A stretch of 64,000 nucleotides of DNA from positions 1 through 64,000 of the forward strand of contig JBEBSR010000002.1 of the NCBI GenBank assembly GCA_040394195.1, in the 5' to 3' direction. Shown here piece after piece: positions 42,644 through 52,650 of the stretch (positions within the stretch are counted from its first letter, which is position 1; each line of letters opens with the position of its first letter). A program made the translations under genes and the position numbers. The DNA comes from Wohlfahrtiimonas larvae_A. GTDB lineage: Bacteria; Pseudomonadota; Gammaproteobacteria; Cardiobacteriales; Wohlfahrtiimonadaceae. The notes under the pieces were generated by a model. It searched no databases. It was not told where the DNA came from and saw only the letters and a program-made list of their open reading frames with translations.

Positions 42644-44293
42644 TTATTTTCCGAAGCTGTCTTTTAATGTTACGACTCGATTGAAAACCAATGAATCTTC
42701 TTTACTGTCACGTGCAAAATAGCCTTCACGCTCAAATTGATATGCAACTTCTGCTGGTGCATCTTTCAATGCAGGTTCAACTTTTGCATTTTTGATGATC
42801 AATGAATCTGGATTCACATAATCAAAAATTTCACCTTCTTCACGATCAGGATGAGGCACTGTGAATAATCTTTCATAGCAGTTCACTTGTGCGTCTATTG
42901 CATCTTTGGCAGAAACCCAATGAATAACACCGCGAGCTTTGATGCCTTCAGCATTTTTACCTAAAGTATCTGGAACGATTTCAGCAATCACTTCTGTGAT
43001 GTTACCTTCAGCATCTGCTTTGTAATCTGTAGCTTTGATGATGTAAGCACCGCGCAAACGAACATAATCACCCAAGATTAAACGCTTGAATTTTTTATCT
43101 TCCGTTGATAATACGAAGTCAGCTTTATCAATGTATAAAGTTTGAGAGAATGGCGTAATGCGTTTACCTAAAGCTTCATTTTTAGGATGATTTGCCAATT
43201 CTAAATCTAAGTGTTCATCGAAGTTTGTCAATGTCACTAAAATTGGATCTAAAACTGCCATGCGGCGTTCTGCTTTATCATCCAAAATGTCACGCATACA
43301 TTGTTCTAATTGTTCCATTTCGATGGAGTTTTCAGACTTAGTTACACCAATGCGCTCGCAGAATAAATGTAATGCTTCAGGTGGGCAGCCACGACGACGT
43401 AAACCTGAAACAGTTGGCATACGTGGATCATCCCAGCCATTGACTGTGCCTGAAGTTACTAATTGTGTTAATTTGCGCTTGGATGTGATTGCGTATTGCA
43501 AGCTCAAGCGAGAGAACTCATATTGATGAGGTTTCTTTTCGATTTCGCAATTATCAATGCACCAATCATATAATGGGCGGTGATCTTCAAATTCTAATGT
43601 ACAAATTGAGTGCGTAATGCCTTCGAAAGCATCGCCTAATGCATGTGCAAAGTCATACATCGGATAAATGCACCAATCTGTACCTGTTTGATGATGTTCA
43701 ACGTGACGAATACGATACAAAGCAGGGTCACGCAAATTCATATTTGGTGAAGCCATATCAATTTTGGCACGCAAGATTTTAGAGCCATCAGGGAATTCGC
43801 CTTTTTTCATGCGTTCCAACAGATCTAGGTTTTCTTCAATAGAACGCTCACGGAAAGGTGAGTTTTGACCTGGTTCTGTCAATGTGCCGCGCATCGCACG
43901 TAATTCTTCCGCAGAAGAATCATCTACATATGCCAAACCTTTTTTAATCAATAAAATAGCAGAATCATAAAAACGCTGGAAATAGTCAGAAGCGTAGCAT
44001 TCTGCATTCCATTCAAAGCCTAACCATTCAACGTCAGCTTTAATGGCAGAAACGAATTCTTGTTCTTCTTTGCACGGATTCGTATCGTCAAAACGCAAGT
44101 TACATTTACCCTGGTAATCTTGAGCGATGCCAAAGTTTAAACAAATTGATTTTGCATGCCCAATGTGAAGGTAGCCATTCGGTTCTGGTGGAAAACGAGT
44201 ATGGACTTCAGATGGGCTCTTATACTTACCAGTACTTAAATCGTTGTCAATAATTTGACGGATAAAGTTGGTACGAATCACTTCTTCTGACAT
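42644..44293 (-). CDS. glnS: Glutaminyl-tRNA synthetase
   Basis: Class I synthetase of 549 aa that charges tRNA-Gln directly. HIGH motif is HIGH at residues 43-46 in PEPNGYLHIGHAKS; NLRFDDTNP follows; the KMSKS equivalent is ITSKRKLTQLV. A two-barrel anticodon-binding C-terminus is present (LGDYVRLRGAYII region). AAAGGGAA precedes ATG 44293. It appears to lead a glnS-hisQ-hisM unit. Confidence 0.98.
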   Translation of the reverse strand: MSEEVIRTNFIRQIIDNDLSTGKYKSPSEVHTRFPPEPNGYLHIGHAKSICLNFGIAQDYQGKCNLRFDDTNPCKEEQEFVSAIKADVEWLGFEWNAECYASDYFQRFYDSAILLIKKGLAYVDDSSAEELRAMRGTLTEPGQNSPFRERSIEENLDLLERMKKGEFPDGSKILRAKIDMASPNMNLRDPALYRIRHVEHHQTGTDWCIYPMYDFAHALGDAFEGITHSICTLEFEDHRPLYDWCIDNCEIEKKPHQYEFSRLSLQYAITSKRKLTQLVTSGTVNGWDDPRMPTVSGLRRRGCPPEALHLFCERIGVTKSENSIEMEQLEQCMRDILDDKAERRMAVLDPILVTLTNFDEHLDLELANHPKNEALGKRITPFSQTLYIDKADFVLSTEDKKFKRLILGDYVRLRGAYIIKATDYKADAEGNITEVIAEIVPDTLGKNAEGIKARGVIHWVSAKDAIDAQVNCYERLFTVPHPDREEGEIFDYVNPDSLIIKNAKVEPALKDAPAEVAYQFEREGYFARDSKEDSLVFNRVVTLKDSFGK

Positions 44294-44391
44294 GAGTTCC
44301 CTTTAGTAGATAAAACTTATCGATAAACTGTGGAATTCTAGCATGTTTGGTTTCTATTTACGAGATTAAGATCAAGAAAGCGTTAAGCATA

Positions 44392-44419
44392 AAAATAGCC
44401 TCAGTTTTGAGGCTATTTT
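44392..44419 (-). terminator. Terminator of RND operon
   Basis: Perfect 12-bp stem AAAATAGCCTCA / TGAGGCTATTTT with GTTT loop; minus strand continues with T residues. It lies 20 bp after the pump gene stop. Confidence 0.88.
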
Positions 44420-44440
44420 GTACAACAAAGATAATGCTAT

Positions 44441-47400
44441 TTACTCATGATCAAAGTTGATGAGTTTTTTATGTCGGCTCAGTAATAGATACATTGAAGG
44501 CACGATGAATACTGTGAGTAATGTGCCTAAACATAAGCCACCAACAATTACCCAGCCAATGGTTGAACGGGATTCAGCACCTGCGCCAGTTGCTAAAGCT
44601 AATGGAATAGAGCCTAAAACCATTGCACCTGTTGTCATTAAGATTGGGCGTAAGCGTAAGCTTGCAGATTCAATGATTGCTGTTAATTTATCCTTACCTG
44701 CATCCTGTAACTGATTCGCAAATTCAACCAATAAAATACCGTGTTTGGTGATTAAACCAACCAATGTTACCAATCCAATTTGGCTATAAATATTCATGCT
44801 GTTGCCAGTTAAATATAGAGCAAGTAGGGCACCTAAAGCTGCTAATGGTACTGACAATAAAATAATGAATGGATCAATCCATGATTCAAACTGAGCTGCC
44901 ATTACTAAGTAAATGAACATCAATGCCAATAAGAAGATTGCAACCATAGCATTGCCTGTGCTTTTAAATTCGCGAGCGCCACCTGTGTAATCTAACATTG
45001 TATCTGGCATTACATCGCGGATCGCATCTTCTACAATATTGATACCATCACCTTGTGAAATACCTTCTGCTAAGTTGGCAGAGATAGTCACAGAGCGTAA
45101 TTTGTTAAAGTGATTTAAATATTGTGGTGCAACAGTTTCACGAATTGTGACAAAGTTGGACAAAGGAATCATTTGGTTCTTATTAGAACGAACATAGATG
45201 TTTTTTAGGTTTCTAGGTTCGTTACGATTAGTTGGTTCCACTTGTACTAAAACATCATATTGCTCAGAGCCTTCCTTGAATCGTGTAATATTTCTCCCGC
45301 CCAAAGCTGTTTCTAAGGCTCGGCCAACTGCATTCACATCAATGCCCAATAATGCTAACTTTTCACGGTCAACATCCACTTCTAGTTGTGGTGTATTTAA
45401 ACGAAGATTGTTATCAGGTGTGACTAATCTTGGATCATTGTTCAATGTTTGCATGATTTGTGTAACATATTGATCCAACTCTTCAAATGATGCAGTGGAG
45501 CGAATCACAACTTCTACTTCTTTCGAGCGGCTATCTTGCCCCAATGATTGTGGATTGCTTGCGAATACACGAAGCCCAAGTGCAATATCTTTAAATTGTT
45601 GATTCAATCGTTGCACGATGGACATTTGCGATTCACTGCGTAAATCCCAATCTTCTAAGGTAATATTGCCTATACCACCAGAAGCAACACCAGATACAAC
45701 AAATACAGTAGCTTTAGGTAATTCTGTCAGCAATAAATCTTCAACCTCGGTGAAATAGCGATCTGTAAAATCAACGGTTGCACCTTCTGGTGTAATCGCT
45801 GAAATGCGAATAAAGCCACGATCTTCTGTTGGTGACAACATTTGTGGCAATTGCATGTAGATAAAATAGCTCGCGCCCAATGTGATGAGCATGCCAATGA
45901 TCACGAGTAATGATTTAGGCAAAACCCAACGCAATATTTTGGTATAGCCATTGGTGAAAGCAATGAACATATTTTCAATGGCATTGAATAGTTTACCTTT
46001 TTCATGATCTGCTTTTAATAAGCGAGAGCACATCATCGGTGATAATGTTAAAGCGGTGAAGCCTGAAATGATCACAGCGATGGATAGTGTTACAGCAAAT
46101 TCAATGAATAACTTGCCAATACGGCCTTCTGTAAAGGTCAAAGGTAAGAATACGGCAGCTAATGTGATTGTCATTGCAATAATTGCCAATCCAATCTCTT
46201 TAGAACCCACAAATGCAGCTTTAATTGGGGATAATCCTGCTTCAATATGTCTATGGATATTTTCCAGCATAACAATGGCATCATCCACCACTAAACCAAT
46301 TGCTAGTACAAAGGCGAGCATCGTTAACGTATTGATGGAATAACCCAATAAATACATGGCAAATAATGTGCCCACTAATGCAATAGGTACTGTAACCATC
46401 GGTACAATAGTTGCGCGCCAATCACGTAAGAAAAAGAAGATGATGATGCCAACAAAAATCAGTGCTTCAATGATTGTTGAATAAACAGATTGGAGTGATT
46501 TATTGATGAAGATTGAGTTGTCAGAGCTGATTTCTAAATTGACTTCATCAGGCAAGCTTTCTTGCAGGGTTGGCAATACTTCACGAATGGCTGAAGATAT
46601 GGTCAATGGGTTGGCGACAGATTGCTTAATGATTGCAATACCAACGCCGCGTTTGCCATTCATTCTAGGGCGAGAAGTTTCTTCAACGCCGCCTAGCTCT
46701 ACGTTAGCTAAATCTCCTAAACGCACAATGTGCTGATTGCCAACACTATTACCATTGGATTGTTTGGTCGTTTTAACGATAATATTGTTAAATTCATCCA
46801 CGGTATTTAAATCTGTTTGTGCAACGATGTCTAATTCGCGTGCATTACTTTTGATACTACCTGCAGGAATTTCGACATTTTGTGCGCGAAGGGCGGATTC
46901 AATGTCGGTAATGGCGATGTCAAAAGCAGACATTTTTTCAGGATCAAGCCATACGCGCATTACAGGATCTCGTCCGCCCCAAATTTCTAGGTTAGAAACG
47001 CCTTCCAATAATTCAACTTGTGGTTTGATATTGTTTTCTACGATTTTAGTAAGCTCAATGGAAGATAGCTTATCGCTTGTGAGCGTCAGGATCATTACAG
47101 GATCAGCATCCGAATCACTTTTGTTAATGATGGGTTCATCCACATCATCAGGCAATAAATATTTGGCACGCGCAACGCGGTCACGCACATCATTGGCTGC
47201 TTCTTCAATATTCTTACTGGGCTGGAATGAGATGTTCACAAATGACATGCCACGGCGGGACATTGATGTCATAAAGTCAATGCCATCAATGCTTGTTACA
47301 GCATCTTCAATGGCTTTTGTGACTTGTGTTTCTATGATTTCAGGGCTTGCACCGCTATAAGTTGTTCGAATACTAATGACAGGCAAATCAATGTTAGGGT

Positions 47401-47509
47401 ATTCACGAATGCTCATTCGTGTTAAGCCCACAATGCCAAGCAAAATAATTAGGATATTTAAGACGATTGCAAAAACAGGGCGCTTGATGGAGATATCAGA
47501 GATTTTCAT
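44441..47509 (-). CDS. RND efflux pump inner-membrane transporter (HAE-1 type)
   Basis: Proton-driven tripartite pump component of 1022 aa. Signatures include the opening KISDISIKRPVFAIVLNILI, two large periplasmic loops, twelve membrane segments, and the proton-relay helix GLVVDDAIVMLENI (paired Asp). It is of the heavy-metal-free, drug/solvent exporter type. GGGAGGATC precedes ATG 47509. It is co-transcribed with the adaptor gene 15 bp upstream. No outer-membrane TolC-like gene is next to it, so a shared channel encoded elsewhere must be used. Confidence 0.93.
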   Translation of the reverse strand: MKISDISIKRPVFAIVLNILIILLGIVGLTRMSIREYPNIDLPVISIRTTYSGASPEIIETQVTKAIEDAVTSIDGIDFMTSMSRRGMSFVNISFQPSKNIEEAANDVRDRVARAKYLLPDDVDEPIINKSDSDADPVMILTLTSDKLSSIELTKIVENNIKPQVELLEGVSNLEIWGGRDPVMRVWLDPEKMSAFDIAITDIESALRAQNVEIPAGSIKSNARELDIVAQTDLNTVDEFNNIIVKTTKQSNGNSVGNQHIVRLGDLANVELGGVEETSRPRMNGKRGVGIAIIKQSVANPLTISSAIREVLPTLQESLPDEVNLEISSDNSIFINKSLQSVYSTIIEALIFVGIIIFFFLRDWRATIVPMVTVPIALVGTLFAMYLLGYSINTLTMLAFVLAIGLVVDDAIVMLENIHRHIEAGLSPIKAAFVGSKEIGLAIIAMTITLAAVFLPLTFTEGRIGKLFIEFAVTLSIAVIISGFTALTLSPMMCSRLLKADHEKGKLFNAIENMFIAFTNGYTKILRWVLPKSLLVIIGMLITLGASYFIYMQLPQMLSPTEDRGFIRISAITPEGATVDFTDRYFTEVEDLLLTELPKATVFVVSGVASGGIGNITLEDWDLRSESQMSIVQRLNQQFKDIALGLRVFASNPQSLGQDSRSKEVEVVIRSTASFEELDQYVTQIMQTLNNDPRLVTPDNNLRLNTPQLEVDVDREKLALLGIDVNAVGRALETALGGRNITRFKEGSEQYDVLVQVEPTNRNEPRNLKNIYVRSNKNQMIPLSNFVTIRETVAPQYLNHFNKLRSVTISANLAEGISQGDGINIVEDAIRDVMPDTMLDYTGGAREFKSTGNAMVAIFLLALMFIYLVMAAQFESWIDPFIILLSVPLAALGALLALYLTGNSMNIYSQIGLVTLVGLITKHGILLVEFANQLQDAGKDKLTAIIESASLRLRPILMTTGAMVLGSIPLALATGAGAESRSTIGWVIVGGLCLGTLLTVFIVPSMYLLLSRHKKLINFDHE

Positions 47510-47524
47510 AGAGATCCTCCCAGA

Positions 47525-48547
47525 TTATTTCGGTTCAACAGGATTGATCACAGATCCATCATGAATACGAGCTTGGCCAACTTTAACCACTTGATCCCCA
47601 TTTTTTAAGCCATGAATGACTTCAACTGCAAAGCTAGATCTTTCGCCTAGAATGACTTCTGTTAATTTGGCAATGTATTGATCATTTTCTTTCACAACAC
47701 GATAAACATATTGTTTACCTTCAGATGAGAAAATTGCTTCTTCTGGCACGATGATAACGTTATAACCCAAAGGGATTTCTAAAGATATTCTTGCAAACAT
47801 GCCAGGTAGTAAACCTTGATCTTGGTTATCGTATATTGCACGGACAATTAAGGAGCGGCCTTCTTGCTCAATCTCAGGGCTTAATGCATAAATTTCTGCT
47901 GTAAATTTCTTTTTTGGGAAGTTGTCGACAGAGAATTGTAAAGGTTGTTCCAATTCAACGGTGTGTGCCAATCTTTCAGGTAAGTTGAATTCTAGTTTTA
48001 ATTTTTCTGTGTTAACAATGGTGGTTAAATCACTGCCTGTTTGGATATAACTGCCTGCATATTGATTGATTAAACCCATTTTGCCTTTGAATGGCGCAGT
48101 TAATGTTGTGTGATCCACTTCAATTTGTGCCATTTCAAGCTCTGCTTCTGCTTGTAATTTGGCTGTTCTTGCGGCATCAATTTGTTGCGCAGTTGCACTG
48201 CCGCGAGAAGCTTCTAGGCGTTTCACATTTTGTTCTGCATTACTTAAATTAGCTTGGGCATTTTTTAGTTTAGCATTTGCCAAACGATCATCAAATTTAA
48301 TCAGTGCTTGGCCTTGTTCTACTAATGAACCTTCTTCAAAATTGATGGCAGTAATTTTTCCTGATAATTCTGGGCGTAAAATCACACGTTCAAATGGTAA
48401 TAATGTACCAACGGCATGGATATATTCTTGCTTGGATGTTTCTTGTGTGTCCGCAACTTCTACACTAATGCTTTTACTATAAGCAATAGATGATAAAGAA
48501 AGAGATGTTAATAATGTGAAAAGCAAGGGAATTTTATAGTTGTTCAT
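47525..48547 (-). CDS. RND periplasmic adaptor (membrane fusion protein)
   Basis: Links the RND transporter to the outer-membrane channel; 340 aa. A signal peptide (LLFTLLTSLSLSSIAYS) is followed by a lipoyl-type domain (EEGSLVEQGQALIKFD), a short helical hairpin (AKLKNAQANLSNAEQNVKRLE) and the beta-barrel/MP domain. The frame runs back to ATG 48559, but GGA about eight bases before ATG 48547 favours the shorter form. Neighbour is the pump gene 15 bp downstream. Confidence 0.9.
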   Translation of the reverse strand: MNNYKIPLLFTLLTSLSLSSIAYSKSISVEVADTQETSKQEYIHAVGTLLPFERVILRPELSGKITAINFEEGSLVEQGQALIKFDDRLANAKLKNAQANLSNAEQNVKRLEASRGSATAQQIDAARTAKLQAEAELEMAQIEVDHTTLTAPFKGKMGLINQYAGSYIQTGSDLTTIVNTEKLKLEFNLPERLAHTVELEQPLQFSVDNFPKKKFTAEIYALSPEIEQEGRSLIVRAIYDNQDQGLLPGMFARISLEIPLGYNVIIVPEEAIFSSEGKQYVYRVVKENDQYIAKLTEVILGERSSFAVEVIHGLKNGDQVVKVGQARIHDGSVINPVEPK

Positions 48548-48639
48548 TGTCCAATCCATGAATACACGATCAAGTTTCGTTATTGTAAAGGATCAGTTGA
48601 AAAAAGCTTCATGTATTTGTCAGTATTTTGTAAAGGATA

Positions 48640-48669
48640 CAAAAAAATCCCGCCAAATTTGGCGGGATT
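48640..48669 (-). terminator. Terminator of NCS2 permease gene
   Basis: Perfect 12-bp stem AATCCCGCCAAA / TTTGGCGGGATT followed on the minus strand by T7. Confidence 0.9.
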
Positions 48670-48694
48670 GAGAGATTAACCTATAAAGTTTAGA

Positions 48695-50002
48695 TTAATG
48701 TCCCATATTCGATAAAATGAATTTTATTAAGAATAAGATTGCAATGATATAAGTTGCAGGGTGAACATCTTTGAATTTACCTGTGAATACTTTCAATACA
48801 ACATAGCTGATGAATGCGAAAGCAAAGCCATTAGCAATTGAATAAGTAAATGCCATTGTGAATGCCATCAATGCAGCTGGGATTGCATTGGTTAGATCAT
48901 CCCACTCAACCTCTGTTAATTCACGCAACATGATACATGCTAAGTAGATCAATGCTGGTGCTGTTGCATAAGCAGGAACGGCTGTTAACAATGGTGAGAA
49001 GAATAGCGCTGCTAAGAATAATAAGCCAACTGTTGCACTTGTTAAACCCGTGCGGCCACCAGCTTGTACGCCTGATGCACTTTCAACATAGGCTGTTACT
49101 GAGCTTGTACCTAGCATACTGCCTGCTAAGATTGATGTACTATCTGCAAACAATGCACGTGCAAAGCGTTTTTTGTTCTGTGGTGATGTGTCATCCAAGA
49201 TATGAGCACGTTTTGCTACACCGATTAATACGCCTGTTGCGTCAAATAATTCGACCAATACCAAAGTTAAAATGATTTGTAAGAAGCCAGCTTCCAATAC
49301 TTTGCTGAAATCAATTTGGAAGAATGTCGGTGCGATTGATGGTGGCATAGAAACAACGCCAGTGAATTCTGTGTTGCCAGTTAAGATGCTCAATACTGAA
49401 ACAGCTAAAATACCAATTAAGATAGCGCCTTTAACTTTCAATGCATCCAATACAGCGATGATTAAGAAACCTAATACACAGAATAATGTCGAAGCATTAG
49501 ATAAAGAGCCTAATTGCACTAATGTTGCAGGATTATCTACAACTAAACCTGATGTTTGTAAGCCGATGAATGCTAAGAATAGACCAATACCTGCGGCGAT
49601 TGATGAACGTAAGGATTTAGGAATCCCTTCTATGATCCAAGTTCGAAGCCCTGTGGCTGTTAGAATTAGGAAGATTACACCTGAAACAAAAACACCACCT
49701 AAAGCTTGCTGCCAAGTGAAGCCCATTGTTGCAACGATTGTAAAAGCAAAGAATGCGTTTAATCCCATGCCAGGCGCTACAGCAATAGGATAGTTCGCTA
49801 GGAAAGCCATGATGAAAGTACCGAGTGCTGCTGCGATACATGTCGCAACAAATACAGAACCTTTATCCATGCCTGTGCTGGATAGGATGATTGGGTTGAC
49901 AAAGATGATGTAAGACATTGCCAAGAATGTTGTCATCCCGCCAATGGCTTCTGTCTGAACATTGGTTTTATGTTCTTTCAGTTTAAATAATCGCTCTAAC
50001 AT
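48695..50002 (-). CDS. NCS2 purine permease (AzgA subfamily)
   Basis: Proton-coupled importer of adenine, guanine or hypoxanthine, 435 aa, about fourteen membrane segments. Signatures: the N-terminal TNVQTEAIGGMTTFLAMSYIIFVNP, the VAPGMGLNAFFAF motif, ALFADSTSILAGSMLGTSSVTAYVESASG, and a hydrophobic C-terminus. TAGGAG nine bases before ATG 50002. The 70-bp leader is too short for a purine riboswitch. Specific purine not deducible. Confidence 0.9.
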   Translation of the reverse strand: MLERLFKLKEHKTNVQTEAIGGMTTFLAMSYIIFVNPIILSSTGMDKGSVFVATCIAAALGTFIMAFLANYPIAVAPGMGLNAFFAFTIVATMGFTWQQALGGVFVSGVIFLILTATGLRTWIIEGIPKSLRSSIAAGIGLFLAFIGLQTSGLVVDNPATLVQLGSLSNASTLFCVLGFLIIAVLDALKVKGAILIGILAVSVLSILTGNTEFTGVVSMPPSIAPTFFQIDFSKVLEAGFLQIILTLVLVELFDATGVLIGVAKRAHILDDTSPQNKKRFARALFADSTSILAGSMLGTSSVTAYVESASGVQAGGRTGLTSATVGLLFLAALFFSPLLTAVPAYATAPALIYLACIMLRELTEVEWDDLTNAIPAALMAFTMAFTYSIANGFAFAFISYVVLKVFTGKFKDVHPATYIIAILFLIKFILSNMGH

Positions 50003-50035
50003 TAGAAAAACTCCTAGAAGTAATAAAGATTAAAT

Positions 50036-50069
50036 TTAAAAAGCCTCAGCTACGTTTGTAGTGAGGCTT
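50036..50069 (-). terminator. Terminator of terC-type gene
   Basis: AAGCCTCA ... CTAC-GTTT-GTAG ... TGAGGCTT, a 12-bp stem with one bulged base; on the minus strand it runs into TTTTT. Confidence 0.85.
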
Positions 50070-50073
50070 GTGT

Positions 50074-51066
50074 TTATTCTGTTTTGGGTTTGGATTTTAG
50101 AGATATTAATACTGATCCAACTAATACAACCAATACAACGGATAATGAAATCGACGTTGGGATGTGGAAGTCAAAAGCGAGTAGTAGCATTTTACAGCCA
50201 ATGAATACTAAAATTGTTGCCAATCCATATTGTAAGAATGCAAAGCGATCTGCCATATCTGCCAATAAGAAGTACATCGCACGTAAACCTAAGATTGCAA
50301 ATACGTTAGAAGTCATAACGATGAATGGATCTTTAGTGATCGCAAAGATTGCAGGTACAGAGTCAACAGCGAAAATGATGTCTGAAATTGTGATAACGAT
50401 CAATGTTAACAATAAAGGAGTGCCGTAACGTACACCGTTTTCTTTCGTGAAGAAATGTTCAGCATCCAATCTATCTGTGAATTTCATGCGCTTTTTGATC
50501 ATGCGAATGAACCATTTTTGGTTTAAATCTTCCTCTTCATCAGATTTCTTAAACATTGTGAAACCTGTGTAAACCAAGAATGCACCAAATACATATAAGA
50601 TCCACTCAAATTGAGTGATCAATGATGCACCAATCAATACCATGATGACACGCAATGCGATTGCAGCGAAGATTCCGTAAACCAATACACGGCGTTGGAA
50701 TTTGGCAGGGATCTTAAAGAAACTAAAGATCAATAAAAATACGAAAATATTATCGATGGATAAGGATTTTTCAAGCACGTAGCCTGTTAAGTAATCCATA
50801 GATGCTTCAACAGCCATTGCTTGTTGTGCTTCAGCTGTTAAGTTTAAATCAGGGAATTCACCGTGGGCTAAATACCAATACAACCAAACGTTGAATAATA
50901 ATGCAACAGTTACCCAGACAATTGTCCACATCAATGCTTCTTTGACGCTGACTTTATGATCGCCCGTTTGTTTTAAGGCGAGCATATCTACAGCGATCAT
51001 GATCAATACAGCAATGGTAAAAACAGTATATAAAAACGGAGAACCGATAGGAGGAAGGGGTGTCAT
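50074..51066 (-). CDS. TerC family membrane protein (Alx-like)
   Basis: Inner-membrane protein of 330 aa with about nine helices. Acidic motifs GYVLEKSLSIDNIFVFLLIF and ISDIIFAVDSVPAIFAITKD match the TerC/Alx family, which exports manganese in E. coli (Alx). It is the last gene of the clpP-clpX-rnt-gshA run, 10 bp after gshA. No yybP-ykoY manganese riboswitch is possible here because no leader exists. AGGA lies nine bases before the ATG. Confidence 0.9.
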   Translation of the reverse strand: MTPLPPIGSPFLYTVFTIAVLIMIAVDMLALKQTGDHKVSVKEALMWTIVWVTVALLFNVWLYWYLAHGEFPDLNLTAEAQQAMAVEASMDYLTGYVLEKSLSIDNIFVFLLIFSFFKIPAKFQRRVLVYGIFAAIALRVIMVLIGASLITQFEWILYVFGAFLVYTGFTMFKKSDEEEDLNQKWFIRMIKKRMKFTDRLDAEHFFTKENGVRYGTPLLLTLIVITISDIIFAVDSVPAIFAITKDPFIVMTSNVFAILGLRAMYFLLADMADRFAFLQYGLATILVFIGCKMLLLAFDFHIPTSISLSVVLVVLVGSVLISLKSKPKTE

Positions 51067-51076
51067 TTACAATTTC

Positions 51077-52639
51077 CTAGATGGACTTAAAATAGTTCGA
51101 TAAATACTCGTCAAAGTCAGCTTGAGGTTCTGCCTCTAAAGCTTTTTGACGTTCAACACTTTTGTGAGCTAGCATTTTGAATGCTTCACGTTTTTCATCT
51201 GATAAAACTTCTTCAGTTAAATAGTGATTTTTGTATTGCGTTGCTTTCTCAATACAGTAGTCATTATACTGAACAGATGAGCTTGCGAGCTCATTTAATA
51301 TTTTAGCAGATGGCGTTAAATTACTATCAGTAATCATTGCACTTAATGGCGCAATTGTTGCGCTATATTCAGGGCCGAGAATTTCCGCGACAGGTTTGAT
51401 CCATTCTAATAGTGATTGCAGTAGCTCTTGAAGCGGTTGTTCTTGGTATTGAACATTTAAAGTTAAGTCTTTTGTTCTACCTTTTGCAGCAATTAATGCA
51501 AGGTTTTTTTGGTTTTGCTCATATTCCATATTGCATAACGGATCTGCATTCGTTAATAAACATGTCGTCATGAACGCTTGTAAGAATCTAATTGTTTCTA
51601 CAGAAATTCCTGTAGAAATGGTTGGCATGATATCAACAGAACGTAACTCTACATAACCAATGCCACGATCTTTTAATGCAGCAAGCAATGTTTCGCCTGA
51701 TTTTAAAACTTGTTTTGGGCGAATGCTTGCGTAATATTCATTTTCGATTTGTAGAATATGATTGTTGATTTGCTGATATTCACCATCTTTTTTGATAGGG
51801 ATATGTGAGACTTTATCGCATGGCGTTAAAATTGCATGCTCAATATCTGCAACGTAATCTTTCAATGAATTGAAAGATACTGTGAATTTACATTTATTAT
51901 TGCTATAGCCAATATCAGATAAACGTAGGGAAGTGCTCTCTTTGATGTAAACAGTTTCATCATCAAACTTCTCGAAGCGGTCATTGTTGTTATCAGACAA
52001 GAAGCTCTTTGGCATTAATGGTGATGCACCAAAGAAATAAGGTACTAAAAAGCCAAAACGAGATACAGAGCGCATTAAGTGTAAGTAACGATCTGATTTG
52101 AAATCAGCCAATGACTGTTCGTTTTTTGTTGCTTTTTGTAATGCAATAAAGAACTCATCACTCAATGAGAAGTTGAAGTGAATACCTGCGATGGATTGCA
52201 TCATTTTGCCGTAGCGATGTGATAAGCCTGTACGATACAAGGTTTTCATTTTCGCAGCATTCGATGAGCCATACTGTGCAATCGGAATTTCATCTACATT
52301 ATCGATTAATGGTGGCATGGAATCTGGCCAAACCAGCTCATCACCCAAGTTTTCTGCTGTAAAAGCTTGGATTTCATCTAAAGCTTGATATAAATCTTCA
52401 GGCGAATGATAAACATTGGTGACAAATTCAAGCAAGTTCTCTGCAAAGTCTGTAGTGATATTTGCATTGGTTAACGCTGAGCCTAATGCGATAGGATGCG
52501 GAGCTTGGCTGAGTTTGCCTTGCTGATCAACGCGCAGTCCCTCTCTTTCTAATCCCATAGAAACATCTTGGATTAATCGAGCATCATCGCCCAAAGCTTC
52601 AAGATTAGACTTGACTGAATTCATCAACTGTTTAAACAT
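51077..52639 (-). CDS. gshA: Glutamate-cysteine ligase
   Basis: First enzyme of glutathione synthesis, 520 aa (E. coli 518). Matches include the N-terminal SMGLEREGLRVDQQGKLSQ, TDFAENLLEFVTN, the FNFSLSDEFF region and the GIGYVELRSVDIMP active-site strand. The longest frame begins with TTG, but AAGGA six bases before ATG 52639 decides the start. It is followed after 10 bp by the terC-type gene and preceded by rnt, so it belongs to the clp operon here. Confidence 0.95.
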   Translation of the reverse strand: MFKQLMNSVKSNLEALGDDARLIQDVSMGLEREGLRVDQQGKLSQAPHPIALGSALTNANITTDFAENLLEFVTNVYHSPEDLYQALDEIQAFTAENLGDELVWPDSMPPLIDNVDEIPIAQYGSSNAAKMKTLYRTGLSHRYGKMMQSIAGIHFNFSLSDEFFIALQKATKNEQSLADFKSDRYLHLMRSVSRFGFLVPYFFGASPLMPKSFLSDNNNDRFEKFDDETVYIKESTSLRLSDIGYSNNKCKFTVSFNSLKDYVADIEHAILTPCDKVSHIPIKKDGEYQQINNHILQIENEYYASIRPKQVLKSGETLLAALKDRGIGYVELRSVDIMPTISTGISVETIRFLQAFMTTCLLTNADPLCNMEYEQNQKNLALIAAKGRTKDLTLNVQYQEQPLQELLQSLLEWIKPVAEILGPEYSATIAPLSAMITDSNLTPSAKILNELASSSVQYNDYCIEKATQYKNHYLTEEVLSDEKREAFKMLAHKSVERQKALEAEPQADFDEYLSNYFKSI

Positions 52640-52650
52640 AATCAATCCTT

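Noticed and set aside
50003..50040. Purine riboswitch ahead of the NCS2 permease
   Set aside because: The leader between the terminator and start codon is too short for an aptamer.
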